From Diadophis punctatus similis (taxonomy: Eukaryota > Chordata > Lepidosauria > Squamata > Dipsadidae): a stretch of DNA of 64,000 bases. Under the pieces are notes generated by a model. It did not search any database, was not told the DNA's origin, and worked only from the letters and a program-made list of their open reading frames with translations. Shown piece after piece: positions 24,018 through 36,299 of the stretch. A program made the translations under genes and the position numbers. How positions within the stretch are numbered: the first letter of the stretch is position 1; every line of letters starts with the position of its first letter. The stretch spans positions 24,084,001-24,148,000 of the forward strand of contig JALIGW010000005.1 of NCBI GenBank assembly GCA_023053685.1, read 5' to 3'.

Positions 24018-24246
24018 CAAGAGCTGTGGTGGTGCTGTGGTTAGAATGCAGTACTGTATGCTAATTCTGCTGACTGCCAGCAATTTGATTCTCACCAGCT
24101 CAAGGTTGACTCAGCCTTCCATCCTTCCGAGATCGGTGAAATGTGGACCCAGGTTGTTGGGCGCAATATGCTGACTCTGAAAACCGCTTAGAGAGGGCTG
24201 TAAAGCACTATGAAGTGGTATACAAGACTAAGGACTATTTGCTATC
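24018..24246 (+). mobile_element. Sauria-type SINE
   Basis: The head is GTGGTGGTGCTGTGGTTAGA and the B-box region is GCAATTTGATTCTCACC. The body is GCTCAAGGTTGACTCAGCC, CCATCCTTCCGAGATCGG, CCCAGGTTGTTGGGCGCAA and CCGCTTAGAGAGGGCTGTAA, with the tail GGTATACAAGACTAAGGAC. Essentially full length. Confidence 0.95.
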
Positions 24247-24249
24247 TGA

Positions 24250-24960
24250 CTCTCAATGACTCTGGGTTGCTCACAACTACTAAACTAAGAGAGATAAATT
24301 AAATACTAAAAGATGGTGAGAATGGATGAAGAGTCTGGTCTTCAAGACTCTTGGAAACAACAGCAGGGCGGGGGCTGTCAAATCTCCGGGGGCGGGGGGG
24401 GGGTATTCCAGAGAGTAAATGCTGCAATAAAGAAGATATACTGATATTGTTTAATTGAAAAAGCTTGGAACAAACCAACCTTACAGGATCAAAATGGCCA
24501 AGCAGATCCTATGGGAAGCAGGCAATCCCTCAAGTAAATGGGCCCTATACCATATAAGGCTGTAAACAACTAGTAGCTTGAGTTGCGTTTTAATGTTCTT
24601 CAGCCTGGACTAGCTGAAGCTAGTGGTCTTCAAGCACAACCCTCTGTAAAACATATTGCAGTAGTCAAGTAGTGAGGTGACAAGGACATGGGTGACTGCT
24701 TGAACCCCCCCTCCCTTGATATAGGACAGGGTGCAATAGACCCTAAACACACTTCACAGGAGAAGCTTAGAAAACATTCTCTCCCCTAACCAACACCCAC
24801 AGAAGCAGCCCACAGAAACGAAGAGAACCACAGTAAAATGGTACCCACAATTCCCAACTCATGAAACTGTCTCAGTAGGATATCTCTCAAAGCCACATGA
24901 AGGAGCACAAGGATGAATGCAGCATCTCCACTCGGGGCCCTTTTTTCTACTGCTGTCAAC
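24250..24960. other. Unassigned sequence, possibly an old interspersed repeat
   Basis: A G-run lies at 24389-24403. Words such as TGCAGTAGTCAAGTAGTGAG and GACAAGGACATGGGTGACTG have the look of an ancient interspersed repeat I could not name. No gene seen. Confidence 0.35.
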
Positions 24961-24968
24961 AACTAGAG

Positions 24969-26083
24969 CAGTGATGGTTAACCTTTTTGGTGCTGAGTGC
25001 CCAAAGCGCGCGTGCACGAATGCACACAAGCGTGCCCGAACCCCCAAAATGCAATGCAAGCACCCCCCTGCGCATGTGTCCCCTATGCCTGCACACGTGT
25101 TGCATGCTCCCCCTGTGCATGCACCCCAGCCCCCCCACGCATGTGCCCCCGTGCCCTGTTTTGGGCCTGGAAAGCCGCCTGCACCAACCAGGAAGCCAAA
25201 ACACAGTGGGTGGCTACTTCTGGCCTTTGTTGGTGCAGCTGGGCACGATTCTGCCCCGAGACACTGACTTGTCACCGCTGCAGCATCTTTGCCAGTGCGA
25301 ACGGCCTGCAGCCTCAGCCTCTTTGCTGGCGCGAATGGCCTGCAGCCGCTGCCTCTTTGCTGGCGCAAACGGCCTACTGCAGCTGCCTTTTTGCCGGTGC
25401 GAACGGCCTGTACCCGCAGCCTCTGCCGGCGTGAACGGTCTGCAGCCGCTGCCTCTTTGCTGGCACGAATGGCCTGCCGCCGCAGCCTCTTTGCTGGCAT
25501 GAACGGCCTGCCGCCACAGCTGCTTTGCTGGCGTGAGGCCCCCCAAGCCCCCTTTTGGGCCTGGAAAGCCGCCTGCACCAACCTGGAAGCCGAAACGGGG
25601 CACGGGGGGGGGGCTCACGCCGGCAAAGAGGCTGCGGCTGCAGGCTGTTCACGCTAGCAAAGAGGCGGCGGCTGCAAGCCGTTTGTGCCGGCAAAGAGAC
25701 TGCGGTGGCAGGCCGTTAGCGCCAGCAAAGAGGCGGTGGCAGCAGGCTGTTCTTGCCAGCAAAGAGGCTGAGGCTGCAGGCTGTTTGTGCCAGCAAAGAG
25801 GCAGCGGTGGCAGACCAGTGTCTCGGGGCGGAGTCACGCCCAGCTGCACCAACAAAGGTGAACTCCCAAAATGCCATGCGAGCACCCCCACGCATGTGCG
25901 CGTGCATCCCCTGCATCTGCCCCTCCCCTCTGCGCATGCGCACGTGTGCCCCCTGCATGCCCCCCACACGAGCGGCAGAGACCCGAAGACCAGCTGGCCA
26001 GTGGGAGGTGCACGCACATGCTTAGTGGAGCTGAGCTGGGGCGACAGCTGGCATGCCCGCAGAGAGGGCTCTGCGTGCCACGG
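24969..26083. mobile_element. 1.1-kb hAT-type element with an inverted minisatellite interior
   Basis: The left end is CAGTGATGGTTAACCTTTTT followed by GGTGCTGAGTGCC. The right part ends …CTCTGCGTGCCACGG. Flanks AACTAGAG and TGCTAGAG match at six of eight bases; the right terminal repeat appears partly deleted. From 25285 to 25530 there are tandem units of about 36 bp carrying GAACGGCCTGCAGCCGCTGC and CTCTTTGCTGGC. From 25618 to 25815 the same unit recurs in the opposite orientation (GCAAAGAGGC…GCTGCAGGC). GCGCATGCGC lies at 25932-25941. Long frames on both strands (up to 240 codons) are artefacts of the GC-rich repeat. Confidence 0.8.
25285..25815. repeat. Inverted minisatellite (about 36-bp unit)
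   Basis: The left block has about six units of GAA(C/T)GGCCTG plus a CTCTTTGC(T/C)GGC module. The right block has about six inverted units containing GCCAGCAAAGAGGC. A unique spacer of about 90 bp separates them, so the whole can fold into a long imperfect hairpin. Confidence 0.8.
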
Positions 26084-26094
26084 TGCTAGAGTTT

Positions 26095-28228
26095 GGTATT
26101 TGAAGTATTGCTTTCCAGTTTTGCCGTAAGCCTCAGCATTTTGCAACCCAGGCCTTCCTTCCAAAGGATTTAAATAATAGCCATTGCAGGGATCCCAGTG
26201 TTAATTATAAAACAAAGTGAATATACACCCAGCAGATATTGCTACCCTCCTTTCCTTAACCTGACCTGTAAGCTTATGGCTTCACTATATTGAAATGATC
26301 TTTCATTCAGAGTAAGGGTATGGCTACCTTAAAGAGTTCTCTTGAGATAAAGAGAAAGAAAGAAGCGGGTGTGTGAGATAGACTCCCGAAGTTATATATT
26401 TTACCCAAAGACCTTTCAACTTACTCAAGTGGTGTGTATTACCTCTTATCATATGATTATTAGCACATTTATATAGCCTGCCTTGGAGAGCTTGGAGGGA
26501 GGAAAAGAGAGAGGTTTCTTTCGGAAGTTGCCTGACATTAAATATCAAACTCTGTGGTTAGACTATTTGGGTGTCCGTCAATATCTTTTAAAGGGCTCTG
26601 TTCCTTCTCTCTCTCAAATATTCTCCACAGTTTAGTAAATGTTTCAGTTTGTTCAATTTATCACAATATTTTAATGAAGATAATTAATATAAGGATAACA
26701 TGCACCAATTATTAGTTGCTTTACATAGAAGAATAGGCTGGAAACTGGTATGAATCAAGTTAGATTTTCCTTTGCTTTGTTGCCATAAAAGCTCCCTCTC
26801 CTACAATGGAAACCAGTCACCGCCTAAAAGATTACTTCTGCTGATGGTGGTGTCTGCAAATGTTGTCAGATTCAGTAAAAACTAGGCTAAATCTTGCCCC
26901 AGAGCAACAACTAGAGCTGTAGGTTTCCAAGCAACTTGGTGAATTGGTTCGGTTTACAAAAGGCTTTTAAAACACTCCATCTGGTTTCCAGCCCAAGATG
27001 CGACCACCCCAAAGAATGATCTAATTCAGCTGCATTTAAACTTGGAATCTTTTCATTGCTTGCTTCAGAGCAGGAAATCAAATAATAGCCTTTAGGAGCA
27101 ATAAGATCCACATGCTGCTTTAATTGCATGTCAAGTACATTTCTTGCTCATATTTCAACATATGTATAGTATAATGATGAAAAAAATATTTTAAGGCACC
27201 ACTCTCTTTCCCTGAATTGTACTAAATTGTAATGAAGGGATGATAAGCTAGCGTTTGAGTATTATTAGACTTTCACATCCGATTTGACATGTGTTGTGCC
27301 TAATGTATACTCCCAGGCAGACAAAATTGTGGCTTTGTTTCTTTTTCCTTACCAGATGTAAAGTCTGTGAACCTTTTAAAGAAGAGCACATCCTTATTTG
27401 TTGTACAAATTCTGAACTGGGTGTATTTTTTTCAGATAAATCTCCAGGGGCTACTTGGTTGCTTTTCAAGATGTGCCTATGCCTGTCTTTCTTTGGAACT
27501 CAGGAGCAAACAGTTCACTAGAAATGAACCTGGAGCCTTCCAGATGATTTGGACTATAACTGCCATACTGAAGTTGGATGTGATTTGTAATGCAGCACAT
27601 CTGGAGGGCATCAGTTTGAGGGACTCTTGATGGAAAAACAGAGGAAAAAAGACAAATACTCTGCAGAACATCTTTCAGAACAGATCTTTTTAAAAAGTGA
27701 AGTGTTCATCCGTCTTCTCTACATTTGCCATATGTGGAAAAGGAAGTTACAGAGGTTTGTTTCTAGATCTTATTGAGTACCGGTTAAGAAATTAAAACAA
27801 TTGCCTGTGCAGACTGTGTAGTTAGTAATTCTGAGTAATGGCACATGCTGCTTAATGTGAAATGCCAGGGTTTAAATAATCCAGTAGGCCAGGGCTTTTA
27901 GAGCACTGGGTATTAAACAGTTAATATTTGAATAGCATTTTGATGAAAGGGATCTTGTCAGATAATTTGCCCAGTAGATCAATATTGTCAGATGAATTAC
28001 TTTACAAGAAAAGTCTTACTCTTTAAAGCAAATATATTTTTAAAAAATAATGCTTACTAGGAGGTAAGTCATTACCATTTCCTGTATATGAAGCAAACCA
28101 TGACATATTTGTAGTTTTACATCATGGTTTCCTGTGGGAGCTGACTTTCAAGTTACAGGAAGTGTGTACAGTCCCAGAGCCATCTACATTCCACAATTTT
28201 TAATTTTGTCAGTCTAATAATAATAAAG
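26095..28228. other. Unassigned sequence with one possible old hAT scrap
   Basis: No gene supported. Around 27530-27610 CCAGATGATTTGGACTATAA … CACATCTGGAGGG looks like an old palindromic DNA-transposon remnant; this is weak. Otherwise AT-rich single-copy-looking DNA. Confidence 0.4.
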
Positions 28229-28376
<148 letters not shown>

Positions 28377-28379
28377 TTA

Positions 28380-30830
28380 AAAAAAAACCACTGAAAATGT
28401 TTGAAAAGCAATTGCTTTAAGAAAAAATACATCCCAGTCTCTGACACTGGTATTTTATCATCAAAACAAGACAGACAGTTTCAGTCTTTGCTGTGTCTTA
28501 TGATTTTCAAAAAGAAGTCCCTGGGTTTCCTAACACAGCTTTCCTGTTATTGATAACAGAGATGATAACATTTTTTTCCATCCTAATTTGGGTGAGAGTA
28601 CCAATCTACTGTCACAGGGAAGGGTAGTAAGTGACAGCTTATTGTCAGTTGATGTGCAACGGGTTAAGATAGAACCCAAAGATGATATTTTGTGTATAAC
28701 TGCCAAGTAGATAATATGAAAACTATTCAGAAGATTAGATATAATTGACAAAGTGAAAGACAGTTAAATATTGGCTGTCTTGTGAGCCGAGTGAGGTTGC
28801 ACTATGGTAGAAAAATGTACTTCCTCTGTGATAGCTATGGCTGGGAGTTAACAAGGAAGTGGCACAGGAAGGGGTGTAATTGTAAGGTGTTTGGCTATTT
28901 GAAAGGCAATTGGAATATTTTTATAAATTTCACTAACACTAAGTTAAGACATAAGTTCTTGCGAGAAATGTAAAGCTTAACCAGTAAGGACAAACTAAAG
29001 AGTGTTCATTTCCTGCTGACCTTATAACTCAAACAGATGTTTTCTCTTACACGAACTATTAGTCCATGTGTGATGTTTCCATTTTCATAGTCCATAAACT
29101 TTGAAACCAGTTTAACCCCTTATAGACTTGATTTTCTAGCTTGGAATCATAATTGCAATATCCTCATTTGTGCACATAGTTTTTGTGTCTTTCTTTCCTT
29201 TCTGCACTCTGCATGTGTGTGTGTGTCTCCAAACATTGTTTTGCAAAGAAATATTTACTGCAGTTCTTTTTTTCTTATTATTAATTTAGTTTTGGCTGAA
29301 TTTTTTTCTTCTTTCCTCCCTAGTCTTTCAACCTCCACAGGGGACAACAGATGTTTCCTCTGACAAGCTCTGTGAGAGACTTTTGTTAAGGATTTTTCCT
29401 CTTGGGAAGTTACTTTATTTTCCACTACACATTCATAATGAGTACATGAACATATACAGATGTGCATGCAGAATGGCTGATAAAACAAGCATATAACTTT
29501 CCTCTTGCCGTGTGTATGTGTGAAGAGAGGAATTTTATTTAGGCTTGTATAGATACTTGGCCCTGATAAAATTATGTAAAGCTGTCATAATAGTGAATCT
29601 GATTGTTGATGTGAATTTTTAAAATCACTTTATCACTTTCTCTTATCTTTTTCTCCCCTATAATGGCCACTTTGCTTTTGTGTACTTTTTTTTCTTATCC
29701 CTTCTTAGAAGACAGAAATTTAAAAATAATCAAACATTATTAGACATTATTGACGATTTCTTTTACCTGGAATAAAAGAGGTGTATAGACTGAAAAGAAA
29801 AGACAAAAAATATTTGTATGGCTTTTAATATAGGGCTATAAGGTTTTGACAGTGATGTGCAGAGTTAGATTTTCATTTTATGCTGACTTAAGGCAGATTT
29901 CATGAAATGTTCTGAAATTACTATAGAAGGCATGAAAGTGGGATGTGGAAGATGTACATTCAAAAGAAGAGAAGCAATATTTTTCCTCCATAGATACTAT
30001 TTTTTGAAGACAGTGTCTAAATTACACATTCTGTTAAAGAATTCCATGTTTGTGATTTAGCATAATGTGTGAATCTAGCCATTGGGGTGTATACAAAGTA
30101 ATTTTTGCAAAATATGCAAAATCTATCAGCAGCCATGGGCATGACATGAAGCATAGGTTGAGCCAATTTAATGATTGTATATTTGTATGTTAAATATTGT
30201 ATTACTAAGAATATTCTTGTGGTAGCTAAATGTAGAAAAAAAGAGGAAAGCTTGTTAAATTACTTGAATTCATTTCAGACCTTCTCAGCCTTTTTTTCTT
30301 TTTATGTATAAACAGTTTATCTGACATTAGTCCTGCCTGAGAGTTGTTATTTTAGCTGAATTGCTAATTGCTGGGACCAAATGATGAATAATTCCATACA
30401 GTGTATATCTGGATAATTGGGAACAACAGGTTACCAAATCTGATCTTTTCACATATGAAGATATTTGAATATTGATAATAATATTTGAAAAGAACTGATT
30501 TGGTAGCCAATTGTTTCCAGCCCAAATATAAAAGGTTCCTTTTGATTATCCCTACGTGGCTTGGGGTCTGCTTTTATCTGGGTCATCTTTTATCACGAGA
30601 TGAGTTTGTTTGAGGAATTGAGTTAACAGAAGACTGCCTTATTTTCCTATAGAATTTGTCTGGTACAGAGGATTAGGTTTTCTCCCATGTTGAAGTAAAT
30701 TGTGAAATACATGCTAAGGAATTTTATTTTGAGTTTTAGCAGTGAGATACAGAGTTTTAGGTGGCTTAAACTTAATCCAGAATCTGTGATCACCAAAATA
30801 AGCTTCTGACTTTATCCTCAACATATTTTT
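28380..30830. other. AT-rich unassigned sequence
   Basis: No gene or named repeat was found. A short (TG)n run lies at about 29214-29226. Confidence 0.5.
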
Positions 30831-30834
30831 TGTA

Positions 30835-31430
30835 CAATGGTGGTCAAAACTGGTCACAGTATTCCAAGTGTGATCTTAGCTGTGCATTGAATGCAAATGA
30901 CCAGTTTTCTGCAAGAAGTATAAATCCTTCCATTCCCCACCATTCAGCCAGACCTGAAGATGTTTCTTGGATGTGAAGCTAAACATCTTCAAAGAAAAAT
31001 CAGAAAGCCCAGTTGCCTCTTGAAAAAAGCACCTTTGGGACAACTGTGACCTAGATGACTGAGAATCTCCTTAGACATTTAGCAGTGCAGTATAAAGCAG
31101 TACTAACATTTCACATGATCTTGATATTATCATTCTATTGATGCAGTAGGACTGTGTTGGCTTTTTTGGCAGCTGCAGTACACTGCTGATTCATATATGA
31201 ATGGTTGTCCCTTTCACAGTTACTGCTGTTGAGCAAGGTACCACCCATTCTATACCTGTGCATTTGGTTTTACTTGCCTAAGTGTAAAACCTTGCTTTTC
31301 ACTGAATTGCATTTGTTGGATAGGGCCCGGTGTTCAGGTTTGTCAGGATCCTTCTGGATCTTGAGCGTGTCTTCTAAAGTAATGGCTATTCCCCCCAACC
31401 TGCATCTTTGAAACTCAGCCTGAGGTCATA
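30835..31430 (-). mobile_element. Old CR1-like LINE fragment, antisense, interrupted
   Basis: The words GGTCACAGTATTCCAAGTGT, TTGATGCAGTAGGACTGTGT, TTGGCAGCTGCAGTACACTG, TTCACTGAATTGCATTTG and CAGGATCCTTCTGGATCTTG follow the order I know from the antisense strand of amniote CR1 LINEs. A foldback-family segment (about 30925-31088) separates the first word from the rest. The copy is non-coding and diverged. Confidence 0.55.
30925..31088 (+). mobile_element. One-armed relative of the 16.5-kb foldback element
   Basis: It contains TTTCTTGGATGTGAAGC, CATCTTCAAAGAAAAATC, CCCAGTTGCCTCTTGAAAA and AGCACCTTTGGGACAACTGT, matching the right arm of 16522-16731. It then adds ACCTAGATGACTGAGAATCT, the complement of that element's left-arm start. 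AGTATAAA occurs at both edges (30917-30924, 31089-31096), a possible but weak target duplication. Confidence 0.6.
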
Positions 31431-31561
31431 ATAAGTTAAAATTTTCCACTTTCTGTAATTCCGCTTTCCCTCCTCCATACACCTATTGGTATAAACAGAA
31501 TTTAAACACCTTAGGAATTATGTTCAGCTTGTATTAATAAGCCAGAATTTCTCTCTCTCTG

Positions 31562-31616
31562 GTTTGTTTGTTTGTTTGTTTGTTTGTTTGTTTGTTTGTT
31601 TGTTTGTTTGTTTGTT
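31562..31616 (+). repeat. (TTTG)n microsatellite
   Basis: About 13 perfect units, directly preceded by a short CTCTCTCTCT run. Confidence 0.97.
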
Positions 31617-31619
31617 CCA

Positions 31620-32938
31620 GTGCTAAAACAAAATTAGCTTCCTTCAAGCCATGGATATATAATGACCTGCATGATGTAAGCAGAATAGTTGTCCTGGTAC
31701 ATACAATCCAAAATACACATGAATAAACAATTAATCCTGTTTTAAATATACTTTTAGAACAAAGCATGCAGTTGTTTAGTCTTTCCAGCTGCTATGAGGA
31801 AATTTTTTTTGAATTAGGGCATAAATTATATTCCCTAAGCCTTATTAGGGTAATGTCTTTATTAGGTCAACTGGAGGTCACAAAATACAATGTGCTTTCC
31901 AATTCTCAGAATTCTTCAGCAGTTTAGATGGTAAATAAACTAAGCCAAAAAGAAAAAGAGAGATGGATAAAAGGTGGTTCTTAAACCATGATATTTGTTT
32001 CTAATTAGTGTTTTGAGGTTAAATGTTGGGCGAAAGTGAAGAAATTCAGATTAGTTTGTATTATGTACTATAAATGCAAATGCTACTCATAAGATGAAGG
32101 ATTTTTTAAAAAACCAAACCAAGAGCTTCCTCCATAGTCAAAGACAAAAAAAACCCAAACCCCAAGCAAACAACAACCACAAACATAATTAGAGAGAAAT
32201 CAGAAAGTATTAACGTGTATAAATATATATATCAGTGCAGTTTTCCCTAAATCCAACCACCTTATCCTGAGGAAACAAACTTCCATAGTTTCTTTCAATT
32301 AAGATGTTTCAAGAAGTGAGCAAAATCCCCACCCTTGTAAAGGCTCATGGAAGTTATATTTATTGTACGCTCAGCTCATATCAGTGTGTCTCCTAAGTCT
32401 CATGAAAATACCTTCATTAGTAATATTTTTATCACTGTGTGTGTACTGTGTTTTGGATCCAAAGTCAAAGGAGTGTTTTATTTCCACCCCCTTGAAAAAA
32501 GCTGAATCTTTTCCTAAGCTTGTATGGTAACTGTACAGTGCCAGGAAAAGGTTTTACAAAATAAATAAATGAAAGACACATTTTACATCTTGGAGACATC
32601 AAAACTGTGAGAAAGTGCAAGTGTGAGCATTCCTCCTTAACGCAAATGCTTACTTTCTTGATATCATGAATAAAGACCCTTTAAAATTGATTCCTGGTCC
32701 TCGTCTAAGAAAAATCATATTGAAAAGTATGAGATATAATGTATAGTACTTATTTTTTTTTGCTTGGGAATCAGATTTTTTTGTCCCTTCTTCCTTGTGC
32801 ATTTAGCTTCCTCATAGAAAGAATGTGCTACCATTGTGACACATGCATTCCGAGTTGCTCTAACCCTAAAATATTAGACAATTGTAATACAGAGATAGGC
32901 AACCAGACCCACTGGAGAGAATACAGATTGGAATTTCA
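31620..32938. other. Unassigned AT-rich sequence
   Basis: No gene or named repeat seen. Confidence 0.5.
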
Positions 32939-32940
32939 TA

Positions 32941-33296
32941 AAGATAGTCCTTGTTTAGCAGTGCTAATTTGGATTTGAAATAACGTGTCTATAAGTAAAA
33001 AAACCCACTATGTTGCTTATGATGGCAGTGCCAGTAATCCCAGTTACTGTCAATAGTGGGGACTGCATGGAACATTAAACAAGGACATCAAGTGACTGTG
33101 ACTTCTGACTTCCTGCTGGCTTCCACATTGACTTTGCTTATGGGAAACCAGCAGGGAAGGCTTCAAATCATATGACTATGGATGCTGCAATGGCTGTTGA
33201 ATTATGAGTTTTGTTCTAATTAACACTCATTCAGTGCCATCATACAATATGTTTGAACGTTCACTAAACGAATAGTTGTTAAACAAGGACCATCTG
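32941..33296. mobile_element. TA-flanked MITE, diverged copy of the 10.9-kb family
   Basis: The left end is AAGATAGTCCTTGTTTAGCA and the right end AACAAGGACCATCTG is its inverse. TA lies on both sides (32939-32940, 33297-33298). The interior retains GATGCTGCAATGGCTG and CATTCAGTGCCATCATA, found in the other copies in altered form. Confidence 0.65.
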
Positions 33297-33299
33297 TAA

Positions 33300-33720
33300 T
33301 CTTTTATCACTTTTGACTTATAGAGGCCATAATCCAAAACATCTGGAAAACATATGTTGCTAATCATCCTAAATGCATTTAAAGCCAGAATTTTGACAGA
33401 TCTGAAGTAAGATGATTGATTGGAAAGGCAGTGTGGAACTACACAGTATTTGTGAACTCAATACTTGGAAAATAGAAGGAGATTCCTGAAGGCCTTCATT
33501 CATACTATATGCAACTGATGCCAGTAGCTCGGGAACTTCTAGTAAAAGTTTGGAGTCCAAAGTAAGCCTACATTAGACATAGATCAATAGGAAAGTTTAT
33601 TTCCTGTATAGATATACCTTAGTTGCTGTTCTAGATCCCTTTGTGATAATAGCTAAACTCTGCAGTATGCAACCTTCCCTACCACAAACATCCTAAAGTT
33701 GTTAGACTCCATATTATATC
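33300..33720. other. Unassigned sequence
   Basis: No gene or named repeat seen. Confidence 0.5.
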
Positions 33721-33746
33721 ACCTGACATAGCTCATTCTCCATAGT

Positions 33747-33856
33747 GGTGGATATAGCATCCAGGAATGGGTTAACTCCGTCTACTAGCTGATTGGACTG
33801 AGTCTGTCAAGGCTGTTGGTCCCGCCTCTGTTGCTATCCTTGGCAGCTTTTTGACT
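33747..33856 (+). repeat. Left inverted terminal repeat of the DIRS-like element
   Basis: It begins GGTGGATATAGCATCCAGGA and runs through GGGTTAACTCCGTCTACTAG and CCCGCCTCTGTTGCTAT. Its reverse complement is found at 36167-36276 with a few mismatches and two short indels. Confidence 0.9.
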
Positions 33857-34326
33857 CAGTCACTCAGCTAGGACGGTTGTGCCAACCATTCCTCCAGTTG
33901 TAATGATTGAGTCATTCCTGGTTGCTATATTCCTTCAGATCTTCTAACAGTGAGTGATACCTGCACGACTCCCTTTTCATCGGTAGAGTCGCAGGACAAT
34001 GTATTTGCAGCAGCAGCTGCTGCTACAGCCTCTTTCTCTGAGTTAGCTCAGAACTCCATTCGGCTCTGTCAGACTGCCTGGGATTTTACCTTCCGTCTCA
34101 CAGGCTTGCTCATGGACTACAAAGTTGATTGAAGGCCGATAGGAGCGAGTTGGCCAGCTAGCAGGGCTCCAGCCCGAGTGGGCAGCTGGGAAGGGCATTG
34201 GCCCGATTGCCAAATCGCTCTGTTTTCCCGCGTTTAAAAGCGGCAGCTGCGGTGGCCATTTTAGACAGATCTGTCAGCCCTGAAGCGACTTGCAGCCGGC
34301 TAGCTGAGATCGCAGCCAACTAAAAC

Positions 34327-36018
34327 ATGGGGAGAGAGAGAAAGGATCAGAGCGATCACTCTAGAGCTGCCAAGGAGAGACGAGTTCATGCCTCTCCAGG
34401 GGAGACGCTGCATTCCTCCCCTTGTCGTCAGGAAATCTGTTCCAATTAAGCCAAGAGGGAGGCAGGATGCTTCTAAGCGCCCATCCTACTGTGAAGCTTT
34501 GCGCTTCCACAGCCGCTCCTCAGCAACCTAGGACTTCAAAGACTTGCTGGGGCTTGAACTTATTTCTGTCAGACAGTGGAGCTATCACGCTCCCGCCATT
34601 AGCGGCTAAGCCACGCCCCACCAGGGCATGGCAGAGGCTTGGACTACTTAAAGGCATACAGACAGTTTTGTGGTGGAGCTTTCGCGCTCCCGATTCTCAC
34701 CAGTCTTGTTAGGACTAAGTCCAAACAGTTGGGTTGGCAATATATAAATCAACAATGTATGTATGTAGGTTTAACTGTATTGATGTGATGTAGCTTTAAC
34801 TGTATGCTATGTCTGGTTGGCTGTTGTGTTTCAAGTTGCCATAAGAGGGAGCTAGAGATCATAGCTTACTCTCTCTGACATTCTGATTCTCTGTTGTGTT
34901 TATGAGATGTGATATCTTTGTTACTGTAAGTGACAAAGACGAAGCCGGTAAGAAGACTTTGTACTTCTAGCCATTGACTGATTTGAAAGTGTATGACCTG
35001 GACTGTTTATTGGACTGTGCTATTTCCTAAAGTAAAACTGTATGCACTTTAATGTATCTGTGTGTGACTGAATAGTTATTCAACCCTACTTCAATACAAC
35101 GTTTCTATGTGCATCTCCTTGTTACTCAAGGGTTGCTCTGCACATACCTTAATAAGCCTCATTCCTCGGCCCAGGCAGCACCTCCCTACAGTTTCTGCCC
35201 AGAACACACACACCCCGCATCAGCCGTTCCAGAATGAACGCCTTGGGTTGCAATCCATGCCCTTAATATGGCATCCAGGGCTCCAGCCTCAGCCAGGCAT
35301 GTCCCTGATTTGGGGGATAACAAGGGCAGCAAAAATGGAGGGTCCAAAAGGGCCTCCAGAGATGCAGATAAGGGGGTTTCATCCTCCAAGTGGTCAAAGG
35401 CTTCCACCAACGATGAAAAGCGTCGTCATAAGGCGCTCGAAAAGCTGTGTGATAAAGCCGCTAGTTGAGGGCTTGCCCTGACTGTCCCACCTCCTGACCT
35501 CACAACAGAAGTCACAGGGCCACAGCCACAGGACCCTAGAGATCCAGAGGGCTCCATTTCTTATCTGGATTACATTGTGCCTGGCTCAAACGCTAACATC
35601 TGGGGTCAGCCCCTGAACATCACTCGGACGGAGGGGCTCCCCTGCCCTCCTCGAGCAGGGCAAAGTCAGTGCTGGAGGCCACTTTCACCCCCACGGCAGC
35701 CGGTCTTAGATCAGCCTCCTTTCATGGGACTCTTTCAAACCCATCTTTTAAAGTCCTTATTATATAAGGCAAAAATTGCAGTGGGCTTAACACCCCTGGT
35801 TCCGGATCCAGAGCAGCAGTCGGATCAGGACTTCACTGACCCGCTCTTTCTAGAACACATCTCGCAGGAGGAGGTTATTCCCAAAGCTTTTTACCAATAT
35901 CATCAAACTACAATGGTCCTCTCCAGGGGCTGGTCCAAACCCTCTAACTACGGACAAAAAGCTGTATAATGTCGCACCGGACCTATCCAAAGACCTTCAG
36001 GTCCTGTCAATCGACGCA
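34327..36018 (+). pseudogene. Broken DIRS-like gag
   Basis: The likely start is the ATG at 34327, which opens a short basic segment (MGRERKDQSDHS). That frame is soon stopped and disrupted by unrelated sequence at about 34720-35105. A proline-rich frame resumes at 35268-35905 with one internal stop at 35466-35468. It contains an acidic block DPEQQSDQDFTDPLFLEHIS before a frameshift near 35890. After the shift the frame encodes KLQWSSPGAG, DKKLYNVAPDL and DLQVLSIDAP, a pattern I associate with DIRS gag proteins. The protein would be a nucleic-acid-binding structural component of the retroelement; this copy cannot make it. Confidence 0.65.
34720..35105 (+). mobile_element. Sequence inserted in the DIRS-like gag, possibly a solo LTR
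   Basis: AT-rich sequence interrupts the otherwise GC-rich gag. It starts near GGGTTGGCAATATATAAATC, has a short direct repeat (TTTAACTGTAT at about 34770 and 34795) and ends near TTCAATACAAC. Length and composition would suit a solo LTR, but I could not fix the ends or find a target duplication. Confidence 0.3.
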
Positions 36019-36059
36019 CCTGATACGCTCCTTCTCAGGGAGGTAGATATAGCATCCAG
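36019..36059 (+). repeat. Internal complementary region of the DIRS-like element
   Basis: Reverse complement of 36259-36299 with two mismatches. In DIRS elements this region is used to align the ends of a linear intermediate for circle formation. Confidence 0.75.
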
Positions 36060-36166
36060 CCCCACCCTGATTATCTGTCTGACTATTGACTGTCTGCTTT
36101 CGGACTTGCTGGAGGAATGATGACTCATTGACTATGGCACGTGAGAGTCTGTCGCTTCGTTTCTTC

Positions 36167-36299
36167 GTCAAAAGCTGCCAAGTATAGCAACAGAGGCGGG
36201 ACCTAAACAGCTTTGACAGACTCAGTCCAATCAGCTAGTAGACGGAGTTAACCCATTCCTGGATGCTATATCCACCTCCCTGAGAAGGAGCATATCAGG
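36167..36299 (+). repeat. Right inverted terminal repeat of the DIRS-like element
   Basis: Mirrors 33747-33856. It ends ATATCAGG followed by TAAGACCAAC, a CAG|GTAAGA-type sequence that would be a strong splice donor on the + strand if transcribed. Confidence 0.85.

Noticed and set aside
25285..25815. CRISPR-like regularly spaced repeats
   Set aside because: Units are contiguous, diverged and inverted about a centre, without unique spacers, and the genome is a vertebrate's.
24859..26164. Many frames of 100-240 codons on both strands
   Set aside because: They follow the inverted 36-bp minisatellite inside a hAT-type element; repeats of the unit explain the open frames.
26911..27129. Minus-strand 72-codon frame as a conserved exon
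   Set aside because: No splice signals or domain recognised, and length is within chance expectation.
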